Assembly: GCA_015178975.1 (NCBI GenBank)
Contig: WHVD01000058.1
Span: 310,001-374,000 of the forward strand
DNA: 64,000 nucleotides
Source of the DNA: Hysterangium stoloniferum
Lineage: Eukaryota; Basidiomycota; Agaricomycetes; Hysterangiales; Hysterangiaceae
Direction: 5' to 3'
Shown piece after piece: positions 1 through 11,276 of this stretch. Positions within the stretch are counted from its first letter, which is position 1. Each line of letters begins with the position of its first letter. The notes under the pieces were generated by a model. That model was not told the DNA's origin. It worked only from the letters and a program-made list of their open reading frames with translations, and did not search any database. The translations under genes were made by a program, and so were the position numbers.

Positions 1-352
1 TTCCATTGGTGACTGTTGTTCCATTGATGACTGTTGTTCCATTGGTGACTGTTGTTCCATTGGTGACTGTTGTTCCATTGGTGACTGTTGTTCCATTGGT
101 GACTGTTGTTCCATTGGTGACTGTTGTTCCATTGGTGACTGTTGTTCCATTGGTGACTGTTGTTCCATTGGTGACTGTTGTTCCATTGATGACTGTTGTT
201 CCATTGGTGACTGTTGTTCCATTGGTGACTGTTGTTCCATTGGTGACTGTTGTTCCATTGGTGACTGTTGTTCCATTGGTGACTGTTGTTCCATTGGTGA
301 CTGTTGTTCCATTGGTGACTGTTGTTCCATTGGTGACTGTTGTTCCATTGGT
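1..352. repeat. 18-bp minisatellite, about 19.5 copies
   Basis: Perfect or near-perfect tandem array of the unit TTCCATTGGTGACTGTTG running off the left edge of the window. The only variation I see is GTGACT to ATGACT in a few units. Because 18 is a multiple of 3, one plus frame is open throughout (hexapeptide VTVVPL) and so is a minus frame (NNSHQW). Neither looks like a known protein, so openness is probably a by-product of the period. Confidence 0.97.
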
Positions 353-878
353 ATGCTTTGATTCATTGCAATTCACATTTGTTCAGGAGGATTCAGTGTG
401 ATTAATTGCAATTCACAAAATTCAAAAGGATACAGTGTGAATCACTGTAAGAACCAATACAATTCGCAAATATTCAAGATAGAATGCAATTCACTGCAAT
501 TTGAAATTATTTGGGAAGATTCAGTTCAAATTGCTGAAATTTACAATTATTCAGTAGGATTTAATATAATTCACAAATATTTGATAACCATTCTTTACAT
601 GAGGAAGGAGTGGGATGTGTTTAGAGAGCTGAGGGGTGACATTGGAGATCTCATCACTGCTGGCAAAGCAGCAGCAATTGACTGCTGAACGAGAGAAGAT
701 GGTGGATTGGGTGAATTGTTAATAAAGTACTTTTTTTTCAATGTAATATGAGTGGGCAATAATGGTCTTCTCTTTTTGAAAGGTACTAAGACATTGAAAT
801 GATACATGGGTGAAATAAATTGGAGTCATTTCAAGAGAAGATGATGGTGAATTTGAGTTTCTACATGTGAGGGATTGG
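353..878. other. AT-rich spacer with degenerate short repeats
   Basis: No gene is recognisable. From about 355 to 580 the motif ATTGCAATTCACA and variants of TTCAGTGTGA recur every 50-60 bp, suggesting an old decayed tandem repeat next to the minisatellite. From 580 to 878 I see nothing distinctive. Confidence 0.5.
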
Positions 879-1915
879 TGTTACAACCATGTCGCAACCC
901 AAAGATAACCAATGATGCTATCATCTCAAGTTATCATCATGTCTTCATATCAGCCACTGTTGGTAAACCCAACACTGATGTACACCCTCACAGTGATCAA
1001 ACCCTGCTACAGTGTAAGCCTGGCCACCTTACCACATACGTCATCACCAACCTCTCCCATCAACCACTCATTGTTCCGCCATTTGGTAGCACCCTTGTGC
1101 CTTATCATGCGGTCATCATCACCAACCTCTCCCATCAGCCACTCATTGATCCGCCACTTTATTGTTAAGTAGCACCCCTGTGCCTGATCATGCGGTTCCT
1201 TGTTCTTCCACCCCATTCACCTTGACTCTATATAAAAACCCCATATCTTATAGTGATAGAATATCTTCTCCTTGACCATTAATCCTTTCCCCACTCTTCC
1301 CTAGGGAACCTCGCATTCACCTTGTATCCTACTGAGATGTAAAAATAAAGAAAACTTAGTCCTGTCCGTGTTGACCGAGTGAGGCTGATACCGACAGCCT
1401 TACATACAGCCCCTGTCAAATTATATTTGTACTATCTGGTTATACTCTGATATGTCCCTTTATCCTTTGATGATCCATTTATTCTATGTCTCACATATGC
1501 CCATATGTATATACTGTGGACTGTTTCCTTTTGTGTAGTTATCACCCTCAGTTATGTATGGCCTCTGACTTTATTGTAACCTTCCTGTTCTTGGTCAAGT
1601 TTATTTGTCATTGGAATATTTCCGCTCTTCCCTTAGTTAGTATTTCTAGATGCCCATAACTTGTATATAGACCCACTGTAATGTAGCTACTACACAATCA
1701 GAATATCGACTTAGATACACCTCTAGTATCTGACTCTGCTATTTGTTCACGACCTCCACATTCCAACACCATCCGATTTCATGACCCAACCTACATCTAC
1801 GACTTTGACCTCAACTTCAATATTTATCACTTTGGTTTCCGACTGTTCACATACAGCTCAGTTTCCGATCACTGAGTATTACCCTATACATTTGAAATTT
1901 AAGGACATTTGACAG
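879..1915 (+). mobile_element. Truncated Gypsy LTR (family B-like), plus orientation
   Basis: Starts TGTTACAACCATGTCGCAAC, matching the 5' edge of the Gypsy-B LTR family (compare 32180, 58719 and the reverse complement at 43084). It follows that family through the TATA-like segment (TTGTATATAGACCC), the CAATCAGAATATCGACT motif and AAATTTAAGGACA. The homology ends near 1915, so the U5 end is lost. A second solo LTR is nested inside at 1013-1404. Confidence 0.75.
1013..1404 (+). mobile_element. Solo LTR (family G) nested in an LTR, TSD TACAG
   Basis: 392-bp unit with inverted ends TGTAAG...CCTTACA, flanked by a perfect 5-bp direct repeat TACAG (1008-1012 and 1405-1409). It holds two imperfect copies of a roughly 75-bp block (about 1042-1115 and 1116-1195), a TATA box (CTCTATATAAAAACC) and an AATAAAG-type poly(A) signal, all as expected of an LTR. 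A fragment related to its right end recurs inverted near 44029-44085. Confidence 0.85.
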
Positions 1916-3435
1916 CTTTTGGGACTCAGCTGGATTCACTTGTGTTTGGGGAAGAAATGCTGGCACATGTGTCTGCATAAGTTCTCCACACTGTAAGTTT
2001 GTCACTAGGAATATACCTAATAACCTGCATGCAACAGTCAAGTCTTTATGATGGTCACTAACACAGTCATTCTTGAAACCAGTCTATAACCAAACACACT
2101 TGGAGTGAGAGGCTAGAGATCGGACCTTGGATGACATAATCGAAGATGAATACAAAAGGCTGATGTAAGCTCAATGTCGAGGAGTGTAGAACTTCAACAA
2201 TAAGAGACACTATAGTATCCCTTACTGGCCGTAGGAGTGAGACTGAGAGTAAGACTTAAGAGACTGTCCTTAAGGATGAGCTTCGAAATGGGATACAATG
2301 AAATTGCTTGTTCAATAATGGGCAAAAGAGAGACCCTTATATACATGAGGAAGCACAGGTCAAAACAAACATCTACAAATGACGACACAATAACAATGTG
2401 ATACAGTGTGAGTCATTTCTGAGTCATCACAATAAGAATGTTAGTAAAGCTGTGAATAATAAAAGGGGAAGGCTGCGCTGAACAATAAGAGAATGACAAA
2501 CAAAATATGAGATCAGACATGTGATACAGATAAATGGGGAAACACAATAGAACAAATAGGGGGAACTGAGTCAGACAATAGGAGAGATGGAGTAATAGAA
2601 GTGATGGCTGATGAAACATCGATGATATGAGTCAGAAACACCCAAGAATACCATGATAATGAGTCACCCTCAAATGCTATGCTTGATTTCGAAATCTTGA
2701 CAATACTACCAATCAATGAACCAAGATTGGATGTGTTCTATTCCTAGTTTTGCAGTATAAGGAGGGACACAATCAATCACCATTTTAGAACCAGGTGGTG
2801 AATAGGCTCCACAACCATGCAAGGAACACGAATTGACAACGACTTTGACGAGGCTCTGCTTGACTTCCCTCTGGAACTGGGGTCATAAATAACTTGGGTC
2901 CTCTGTGATCTCCTATTGGAGTGAACATCACCATGTAACAGATTGCCAATGACAGTGGGAACAATCTTGCTGGAACACTCAATCAAATCGATAGTGGAAG
3001 ACTTCATGGGAGTCATCATATGTGCAAATGAAGACAGAGTTGTCAGGAGCATATGGGGGTTGAATACCTTGTCGATGGAGGAAACAATGGTGTTCTTTGG
3101 AGGAGCATGAGTGGGCTGGTAGGGGCTTGGGAACAATATCTGAGGATGAGGAGAAGTGAGATGTTATTGGCTGGAGTTCTATTTGGGAGTGAAGAGTCAG
3201 TTTCAAGTAGGAACTGAGGGTTACTTTGGAGGACGATGCAGTGTTGAACATGATGGAGTTTTTGCTCGTCTGATTGATAAAACTGATTTGGCTGTGTAGA
3301 AGTCATCTTGAGTGCCAAAGCATATATAAGAATTTGTGCTTGTGATGTGACTTGAAACTATTGCCATATAGGTTACTTTCCAATTGAACTCTCTACACTG
3401 ACAGGGACTGAATGGAAGGACTTGGCTTCAGCTTA
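1916..3435. other. Unassigned repeat-like DNA; LTR fragment at the end
   Basis: About 1.4 kb of DNA that I cannot assign. Several overlapping minus-strand open frames of 60-120 codons (between about 2190 and 3320) have no recognisable domain and look like remains of a decayed element rather than a gene. The last bases (about 3415-3435, AAGGACTTGGCTTCAGCTTA) match the conserved U5 core of the Gypsy LTRs, so a reversed LTR fragment ends here. Confidence 0.4.
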
Positions 3436-3638
3436 CAGTGCCTCAAAAAACCCTTCTCATGTTTTATACTTTAGATGTATATTCCATGTAACTCAAAGAA
3501 TAAAAATGCAAAAATATCAAAAATATTTGTGAATATGCTCTATCATATCTAGGTGTGGAAGTACAACACCATTACATAATCTCCAAATATGGAAATACTA
3601 CAAATATTTATATACAAGAGACTCATGTGAGGGATGGA
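3436..3638 (+). mobile_element. Isolated Tc1-type terminal repeat unit
   Basis: Begins CAGTGCCTCAAAAAACCC right after a TA dinucleotide. It matches the roughly 210-bp left terminal inverted repeat of the Tc1-like element at 19777-20870 along its length, ending at the inner motif ACTCATGTGAGGG. No transposase or second TIR follows; the next bases belong to the broken kinase gene. It is therefore a truncated copy or a stand-alone TIR unit. Confidence 0.75.
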
Positions 3639-3639
3639 T

Positions 3640-4321
3640 GTGATGTACATGAGCAGGAGTTTTGAATGAACAGGATGGTCATGTGTAGGTTTTCGGCGAT
3701 ACAGAGACGAGCTAGAAGAATACTGTGCTAGAACCAACTGTTCGTTCTTTGCTGCAGCAATGAAGAAAGAGGACGCATCGACCCTTAGAATGACGTCGAT
3801 TCAGAGAATTGCTTACATTACGATGGTGAATGAACTTATACAAGGACCGCAGTCCAGAGCCATGTGGATTCGCTCCCCTGGAGATTAATCAGCGGACCGA
3901 CACGATACCTCTCCGACAACTCCCGAGTGTGGATATCAACGTCACCTGAGAGGAGAGGAACGGCCTGAAGCTCAGCACTGACATCCTCATTGAAATAGAG
4001 GCTTCCAATACGGGAAAAACGCAGCGATTCGAATTCGCTCTCCACATCCATTATTGCATACATGATGGGTCTGACATCGTTTGCATGTTCAAATTTTGTC
4101 CAGCGATGATCCAACGGCACTCCTGGGACCCCTTCCATAATTATATGGTCAGCACCAACACGATTCAAGTGATTCCGCTTCGCGCCACTCCATTTTATGA
4201 CTCGGGGGACTGGATGGTAAAAAGCGCACACGAATGGGTTCCCGTGGCTTCGCATGATACAACTGGCACGAGTTCCTCGAGATTGAAACAAGTATAACGG
4301 ATTTCGCTTTCTACACTTCAT
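3640..4321 (-). pseudogene. APH-family phosphotransferase-like gene, truncated
   Basis: The 161-codon frame 4321-3836 resembles fungal proteins of the APH (aminoglycoside phosphotransferase/choline kinase-like) fold. It has PVPRVI, then HIIMEGVPGVPL (the family hinge, usually YIIMEKVPGVPL), then FSRIGSLYF, and near its end YRVGPLINLQ, in the usual family order. The N-lobe with the P-loop and the catalytic HGD-type loop are not visible. A second minus frame (about 3737-3640) may be a decayed continuation. The gene ends abruptly at the Tc1 TIR fragment (3436-3638). Members of this family are generally small-molecule kinases of unknown substrate. I judge it non-functional. Confidence 0.6.
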
Positions 4322-5279
4322 ACAATGACATGCGAAAACGTTATATTAATAGGAAGACTCGGTTACGTCTTAAAGGTGGCACTCACGCTCATGTTCGTTA
4401 TACAACCATATCGAAACAATTTCTTCATCTCTTCTGAATGCATTAGAATTAGATATAGATATAGTCGATTGATTCCATAAGGATATCGAAGAAGCTAAGG
4501 CTTTGGACCGAAAAAAAGCTCGAAGCAACATCATTGTAGTCCGCTAGCAATTGCAAAATTTTTACACATTGCTGTTTGCATAATTCATGGCGGGGTCCAA
4601 AATGCTTCTCGACATGAAAGGAATACGTCAGCTACCTTTGGTAAGCTGGAATGTGGAACGACTGAGAGACCGACCGCGTAGCTTCTCCGTGAAGGTTTAT
4701 CATTCACTGAGAATTATTAAAAAAACTGCGCAAAAATAACTTTAACGCAATCATGCCTTTGTCACGGATATGGTATGTCGCCCGAACTTAGTCCGAGTGT
4801 CCTTATCAAAAGGCTGAGCTGTCACATGACAGATGGACGTCGGAATTGTATATAAATGCTTTATCTTTAGCGTCTGAAACATGCCATATCTTGCTTTGTG
4901 CCAAGGACTTTCCTTCTTGACAAGCATCCCCATGTTTGAATCGTATGATCTTAGGCTCAGCCTCTCGCTAACCATAACGGTATTCAACCAACAGGTTCTA
5001 CGATTGTTCTAACACCCGAGTCGTATTCACGTGTTGAATTTAAACATGTAGAATAAACGCACTACGGCTAGTTGGATTACCAGCCGATGTGTGCTTGACA
5101 TCTCGGCCAGCATTGATGAATTGGTAACATTGTCCAGGAGTTCTAAGAATAGTTTGAAGTAAATGGCGTTTTAGCGTGATTCTCTCTCCTTAACTGAGGC
5201 CTGTTTTGTTTATTAACTAGGAGCAGCAAGGTGATACCTCTCCCCCATCCAATACCTGCGCTTTTTCCCATTGGATATC
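4322..5279. other. Intergenic region upstream of the elongase gene
   Basis: No gene recognised. An unsupported minus frame of 78 codons (4751-4987) shows no domain. A TATA-like GTATATAAATGC at 4847 lies too far upstream of the elongase to be its obvious core promoter. The 60 bases before the elongase ATG are pyrimidine-rich, as in many fungal leaders. Confidence 0.5.
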
Positions 5280-6492
5280 ATGGCCTCTATCACTCTCGTA
5301 AACAATTATCTACATCATATCAAAGATCTCGTCCTTCCGCGCCTGCCATCGTCTATTCCTACCTGGGAAGCTGGCCGCAGCCCACTATCCACCTGGCCGA
5401 CCGCCGTTGCTACATTGATGGGTTATGTGGGTTTCGTTTTGGGACTGCAAGAGCTCATGCGGCCCTACAAGGCTTTTCAATTGAATAACCTTGCCAAAGC
5501 TCACAATGTCTTTTTGAGTGCTGGTAGTTTTGTGTTATTGGCGCTATTTGCCAAAGAAATTGCCCCGATACTTTTCAGGGAGGGTTTCTTCTATGCAATA
5601 TGTAATGCTGATGCTTTGACCACGGTATGTCTCTTCTATGACCTTGATGCAACGACTGCGGTTTCCAACCATAATGATTGGCATTGCAGAACATGGAAAC
5701 CTATTACATGATCGCTTATTACTCGAAATTCTACGAGCTGCTTGACACTGTGTTTCTGGCTTTGAAGAAGAAGCCACTTGGTTCGTAGTACTACCCTTAA
5801 CGTTATATGATACAACTGTGTGATGGGGCATCCTGTAAAGCATTCATACATGTGTTTCATCACGCTGCAACGCCGCTCCTTGGCCTCGTTGCACTGAATT
5901 CTAGGATTATCATGGTGCGTAGGTCATCATATTCTATTTTCTTCCTGGCATTTTACCATGGATCAGGGATGGTTCCCATTTGGCCTTAATCTCGCTGTCC
6001 ATGTTGTTATGTGTATGTAGAGCCATCCGATGCTGTCATTTGCCCGATTGACACTTTTAAAGATTACTATTATTATGTTTCTGCTGGAGGTTACAAAATA
6101 TGGGTTTGTGATATAGAAAAATTCAAAGGATTCTAAATGACCCAACACTTCCTACAGTGGAAGAAATATATCACAACAATTCAAATAGGACAATTTGTGC
6201 TTGACGCTATGCTGGGGTATTTCGTAGGTTTGTAACGTCAATCTGGTTATTTCGCGGGAACTGAAATATTACTTGCCTCCTATCAGCTTATGCATACTTT
6301 GCCTCGAACTATTTCCCAACCCTTCCCGCACCAACAGAATGCTCTAAATCCGGAACAGGTTCGGGGCTGCTTTCTGGCTCCATGTTGGCCACCATATACC
6401 TCTTTTTATTTAGTTCCTTTTACAAGGAAACTTACAAGCCCTCCCCATCATCTAACATCAAAAAGAGTCTCAACGGTGTAAGCAAACCTTGA
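5280..6492 (+). CDS. Very-long-chain fatty acid elongase, ELO family
   Basis: My model joins 5280-5624, 5690-5780, 5841-5914, 5967-6012, 6063-6103, 6158-6227 and 6287-6492, giving 290 residues, normal for the family. All introns are 49-65 nt with GT...AG ends. ELO hallmarks appear in order: KFYELLDTVFLALKKKPL across exon 2, the histidine box HVFHH in exon 3, LNLAVHVVMYYYY spanning exons 4-5, WKKYITTIQIGQFVLD in exon 6, and YFASNYFPTLP followed by a hydrophobic segment in the last exon. ELO proteins are multipass ER membrane condensing enzymes that add malonyl-CoA to long acyl-CoA in sphingolipid and very-long-chain fatty acid synthesis. The ATG at 5280 is preferred because upstream codons lack a start. 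Exon 4 is the least certain, because its acceptor was chosen to keep the frame. It looks functional. Confidence 0.93.
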
Positions 6493-7345
6493 ATTGATAG
6501 GTGAGTGACTTGCAGCGCGTCAACAAATTTATTCTTTAACATAGAAGCAAAACAGGTAGATACAGCATGGCAGGCTGTCTGAAGCTCGTAGATAATATTG
6601 CTACTTACCAACTTTATTCAACACTTGCCTATTTTCTGTAGCAGCGAGAATCCACATAATTTGAAGTTGAATCACTTGAATTGTTCGTTTACCTAAACTC
6701 GGACAGCTGGGTGATAAATAATAAATAGACATGGAACCATATTGAGTACATATTTAAGCCTTGGACATTTAATAACCATTTGCAGAGATCCAGAGAGATC
6801 TACAGTCCGTAACCATATAAAGCCGTCTGGTTTCACAAGTCATACTGGTTGTGTAAAATACAGCCGGAGTGTGAATAATGGCCTACAGCTGGCTAATATT
6901 GAGTAATGAAATATTAGCAAACTGAATTGGTTCCTGATATTCATATCAGAAGCCCCATTCAGTTTGCTAATATATATTAGTTGCAAATACTCTATTAGAC
7001 GGGACATGTATTTGAATGATCCGTTTAATTCCACAAGCGCTGGGACTGCGCACTTACTGCCCCAGCGCCAATCTTTATCAATCACATATCACTTACATAA
7101 ATACGATGACGACGTATTTAAGACGATTGCATCCTCTCTGTGTGCTCTGGAGTCCTAATGAAATGAAGCGAGCATAGAAACAATGTTTAGAAGGAGTATC
7201 GGTATTTCCAGGGACTCTCTGAGCTGGCTAACTTCGTTCACGTGTGTTGGTAATGATCTGATAAGATTACTTACATAATTAGATAAGATGAACTCTGGGC
7301 CTTTGTCAGTATAGGCGCACTGGTCACCTTCTTCAAACCTATGAC
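6493..7345. other. Intergenic region with one MITE
   Basis: AT-rich spacer between two plus-strand genes. Apart from the palindromic element at 6893-6993 I see no gene. It should hold the elongase 3' UTR and the promoter of the downstream flavoprotein gene; no clear TATA box lies close to that start. Confidence 0.5.
6893..6993. mobile_element. Palindromic MITE, diverged copy
   Basis: The right arm (ATTCAGTTTGCTAATATATA then TTAGTTGCAAATACTCT) is nearly the same as the right arm of the better palindrome at 15815-15915. The left arm (ATATTAGCAAACTGAATTGG) is its imperfect inverted copy. The outer part of the left arm is degraded. A third, internally deleted copy lies near 34519-34556. Confidence 0.7.
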
Positions 7346-8737
7346 ATGTCACCCCATCTGAAAAATATCATAGTAATCGGTGGTTCTTTCGTTGGCTCCC
7401 GTGCTGCTGCAGAAATCGCACGTCTGTCCCCTGCAACTCATCGAGTCTTTCTCATCGAACCTCATTCCCATTTTCAACATCTTTTCGTCTTTCCTCGCTT
7501 TGCTGTCGTCGGCGGATATGAACAGAAGGCTTTTATCCCGTTCGATGGCTTTTTTCAGGCTGAAGGAGTGAAGGGGACGATCGTTAGGGCAGCGGTAGAG
7601 CGCCTTGAGAAAGGGAAGGCTTTGTTCGATAGAGAGATCGATGTTGGAGGGATTACGGGAAGGGAGATAGACTACGATTATGCTGTCATTGCTACCGGGA
7701 CCAAGTTGCCTCCTCCAGGGACTTTAAAGGTTGAGGGTACGTGACTATAATTCAAGTCATTGCATCTTATTAACTAAATAGGCAGAAAAAATCGACGGAG
7801 TGAAATATTTTCGTGAACACCAACAGAGAGTAAGCAATGCCGAAAGGATTGTCATCTTGGGCGCTGGCGCCGTCGGTGTTCGTAAGTGCTATCGAGTCGC
7901 TAAGCCGTTGTATTTGACCACGTCAATGATTTTTCACATTTAGAAATGGCCACCGATATCAAGGATATATTCCCCAACAAACGCGTTACCCTTGTCCATT
8001 CAAGACAACAAGTTCTAAACCGTTTCCATCCCGATCTTCATGCCCTTACCATGAAACGTTTCAACGAACTCGGGGTCGAAGTAATACTAGGAGATAGGGC
8101 CGTCATACCCGCAGAAGGTTTCCCTGTTGAAGGAGAGTTTGAAGTTGAACTCCAAAGCGGAAAGAAGATACCAGCTGACTTTGCCGTGAGTGAAATCGTA
8201 ATGAAAAAGCTATCCCACGATACCAATGTCTCGTAGATAATATCCATAGGACAAACTCCTCAATCCTCTATTCTCGAGGCCCTTTCCCCGACATCAATTA
8301 AACCCAACCGTTTCATCTCCGTAAAACCGACTCTCCAGATTAGCGACCCCGATTACCCAAACATATTTGCGGTGGGAGACATCGCTGACAGCGGCGCAAA
8401 CAAAGCAGCACGTCCCGGTATAGCTCAAGCCAAGATGGCTGCAAACAACATCGTCCGCCTCATAGAAGGCAAGGGGGAAGAGTTGGAAACGTACGAACCT
8501 GGTAATGCTGCCATACATTTGACGCTTGGTGTGGTGAGCAGCTCTCCGTTTTTTCCCGCCAGAATTGATATTAAATGGGAGGATGTGGGTGTGCAGAAAA
8601 GTAATGTCATTTTCGCGAACCCTAGACATGGTGCTGAGCCGCCATGGTGTGAAGAGAAGGATGATGGGGTGCTGGATATGGGTGTGGAGAAGAGGTGGAA
8701 GAGCATGGGGGCACCGTTGAATGATTTTCATGCCTGA
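7346..8737 (+). CDS. AIF/AMID-like FAD-dependent oxidoreductase
   Basis: My model joins 7346-7736, 7786-7881, 7944-8185 and 8237-8737, giving 409 residues, within the usual 370-420 for the family. The pyridine nucleotide-disulfide oxidoreductase fold is clear. The N-terminal FAD-binding motif is IIVIGGSFVGSRAA (about residues 8-21). YAVIATGTKLP closes the first Rossmann half. The NAD(P)H-binding motif is IVILGAGAVGV (about residue 150). The C-terminal FAD motif is NIFAVGDIAD followed by KAARPGIAQAKMAANNI. Such proteins resemble fungal AIF1 and AMID, NAD(P)H oxidases linked to mitochondria and stress-induced death; no clear targeting peptide is visible. Phases close with no in-frame stop. It lies about 0.85 kb downstream of the elongase on the same strand, with no sign of co-regulation. 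Confidence 0.93.
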
Positions 8738-10224
8738 GAGTGGTAGAGGTAGAAGATACAAGCTTTAACGACTGGGGCTTTCTTTACCAGATATAGTTAA
8801 GAACCTTTTGTTGATAGAATTGTCCGGCTCTGAACCTTGTCAAGGAACTAGACAACAATCGAATTGTTGAGTAATCTTCGTATGTGACGAGTTGGATCAG
8901 AGCCAGATAGAGATCGATATACCTTCAATAAGTAAACTATGTAAGTGACCGACTTTAAAAAGATTGCACCATTCGACACTCCCTGACCATATACCTTCTA
9001 GGGCCAAACAAACAGCTGGCATCAACTTATATTAATTAAAAAATGTTATCGAATGAGAGTATAAAATATATATTTGTATAATTGTTAGCCTGTTGGAGAC
9101 AAGAGTTGACTTATATATACTAAGGCTCATTTCTGGATTCGGCATATTGAATGACCCGGCTCCAAGATGTGTTCCTACATTCCGAGGTCTGTAGTTCAAT
9201 ATTGGAACTGGAGAACTGTAGCATACATGGAAAGAGCTTTATACTACAGTGGGATGGATGATCAAAGGGCTGATCGGAGAAGTGAGGGTGATGACAAGTT
9301 AAAAATAAGTAGGGGAAGGAAATGGGGCTCCAAACAAGACTAGATACAATATAACAAAGTATTAAAAAGATGTGAGGTGGCAAATGGGATGTATATGTGG
9401 AAACAGTGATGGGAGAGTGAATGGAATGAAATGGGACAGAAGGCTAAGGGGCTAAGCTGCAAAGAAAACAAGTGTTGGGGGCACTTTGAGCAGTGATACT
9501 ATGAGCAGGTACTGATCATGGGATGCCAGAGGGTTATGAGACTAAAAACAGGTTGCAGGGGTCCAAAATGATAGGGATCTTAACACATTTCATCCATTGA
9601 ATGACAACTATTCCAACTCTAAAACAATTGAACTCATTGGCTGTGGGGATGCATGTAGTGGGGTTGAACTGGTGGGGTGGGTGGAGGTGGTGGAGGTGCT
9701 ACCAGGTGTCCAGAGATCAACAAAGCAAGGATGGTGTTGTATTGAGATGCCATAGCTCATAAGTGAGTCTGAGTGAGGACAGGCAGTTCCCATCAGTGGC
9801 TTTGGGGTGAGAAGATATACAGCAGGAGTGGTGTCAGGATTTGAGAAAGATTGGGAGCTTGGGCCTTCAGCTGGGTGAACTGGGTTTGAAGGTTGCTTAT
9901 CCTTAGAAGATGCCATGAAGGACCTCAAATGTGGCACTTCAGTTGAAGGGATTGTGTGATGCAGTGGGGTGAAAGAGTCTAGAATCAATTATAACCTGCC
10001 AAAATAAAAAAAATAAAGCATTGCAGCCTTTATGGCTATTAACTCTACATGAGATGAGAAGGACACGAGGAAAGAGGGAGGGAACACAACATATATAGGC
10101 AATAGGAACAATAGAAGAAATGGCATAAGGAACAATGTGGACAAAGGGTATGTATGTATATAAGTCACTCATCTCTACATGTACATAGACCATGAACAAA
10201 GGCAAGCTTTGTCCCATCATTACA
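8738..10224. other. Intergenic region, no convincing gene
   Basis: Contains the 3' end of the flavoprotein gene, then AT-rich DNA. Minus-strand open frames at 9120-9383 (87 codons) and 9608-9988 (126 codons, rich in Ser, Pro and Thr) have no domain I recognise. The second lies just left of an LTR on the opposite strand, where Gypsy elements here carry an antisense gene, but it shows no coiled coil or cysteine cluster. I do not call either a gene. Confidence 0.4.
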
Positions 10225-11276
10225 ATCCAATCAGAAAATTTACTTAGTATCCATGTAGTTCTCTACCTATCTACTAACCTGATAACTACTTGTTTGACTC
10301 AACTTGCACCAGTATATTCTCAGAGTCCATAGGCCTTCCAACTTAGGCCAATAGCATATTCTGGGAGCCCTCAGGTTTCCTGTTACAACCGGAATCCCGC
10401 CAGACTCTGGGCACTAACTTATACACACCTGCATCCTATTTGCACCAATTGTCAGTTTACCAGAATACCCGCCGGACTCCATACATCAGAATTGTCCACA
10501 TTCGACTTCGTTACTTCATGTATCAGTCACTGGAATACCTGCCAGACTCCGTCCCTGTCTATGTCCGACTCTGTCCCACGCATCAGTCACTGGACCCCAC
10601 TCGGAAAACCTGTCATCCCTCTAACTGAGCCCCGTTCCCATTATAGTCAAATGACCTGTCACAATTCAGACTCCACTCCTGCTCCATTCCTGTTATGGTT
10701 TTATGACCTGTCACGATTTGGACTCCGCTCCGTTCTGTCCTGTTCCTAACACCAAGTTTGGTGTTTACTTATCTCGTCTTATGTTTGTTAGTTTTGTTTT
10801 CATTATTACTGGATTTGGTATGTTATTCATTCCACAGTCTATATAGTCTGGCAGATGTTGTACATACAATCCAGTCAGAAAATCAGCTGAGATTCTCCCC
10901 AGTAATCTAGTACATTTTCTGCTCTAAACTCCTCTTTGAATTACACCGCTCTCACTAGTCGGGGCCCACGGGCTCTGACGCATCTATCACTCAACCTCTG
11001 ACTTATCTATCTCGACTTCCCGACCTCTCGACCCATGACCTCTCGACCCACAATTTCTTGACCCATGACTTCTTGACCCACGAACTCTGCCCGGACTTCC
11101 TGGGATTCCTGTCTGCCCATTTGAAATTGGACAACACGATCTCGCGAGTGTGCAGCCTATAAGCTGAAGCCAAGTCCTACTGGATATCCCGCGGGTTTCT
11201 CTGGATACCTGCCCTGTACATATCCTAACAGCCCTTCAACATAGAGCCCCCTTTGCCCCCTTGCTTAGATCTTAAC
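10225..11276 (+). mobile_element. LTR fragment (family E), split by a nested LTR
   Basis: The left part (about 10225-10380, with ACAATCCAATCAGAAAAT, then GCACCAGTATATTC) resembles the LTR at 57449-58090. The right part (11231-11276, ending CTTAGATCTTAACA) matches the 3' end of the LTR at 55768-56614. The two parts are separated by the solo LTR 10381-11230. The 5' start of this LTR is not identifiable. Confidence 0.6.
10381..11230 (+). mobile_element. Solo LTR of the Gypsy-A family
   Basis: 850 bp from TGTTACAACCGGAATCCCGC to ATATCCTAACA. It contains the family's core promoter (GTCTATATAGTCTGGCAGATG), the self-primer motif CAGTCAGAAAAT about 30 nt downstream, and the U5 motif CAGCCTATAAGCTGAAGCCA. 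It sits inside another LTR. The immediate flanks (TTTCC and GCCCT) do not match, so the target duplication is lost or an edge has eroded. Confidence 0.85.

Noticed and set aside
1..401. A 131-codon plus frame through the 18-bp array as a repeat protein gene
   Set aside because: The period is a multiple of three, so an open frame is automatic; no promoter or flanking coding signal is visible.
4085..4297. Plus-strand 70-codon frame over the APH-like gene
   Set aside because: The minus strand shows the family motifs; this is its shadow.
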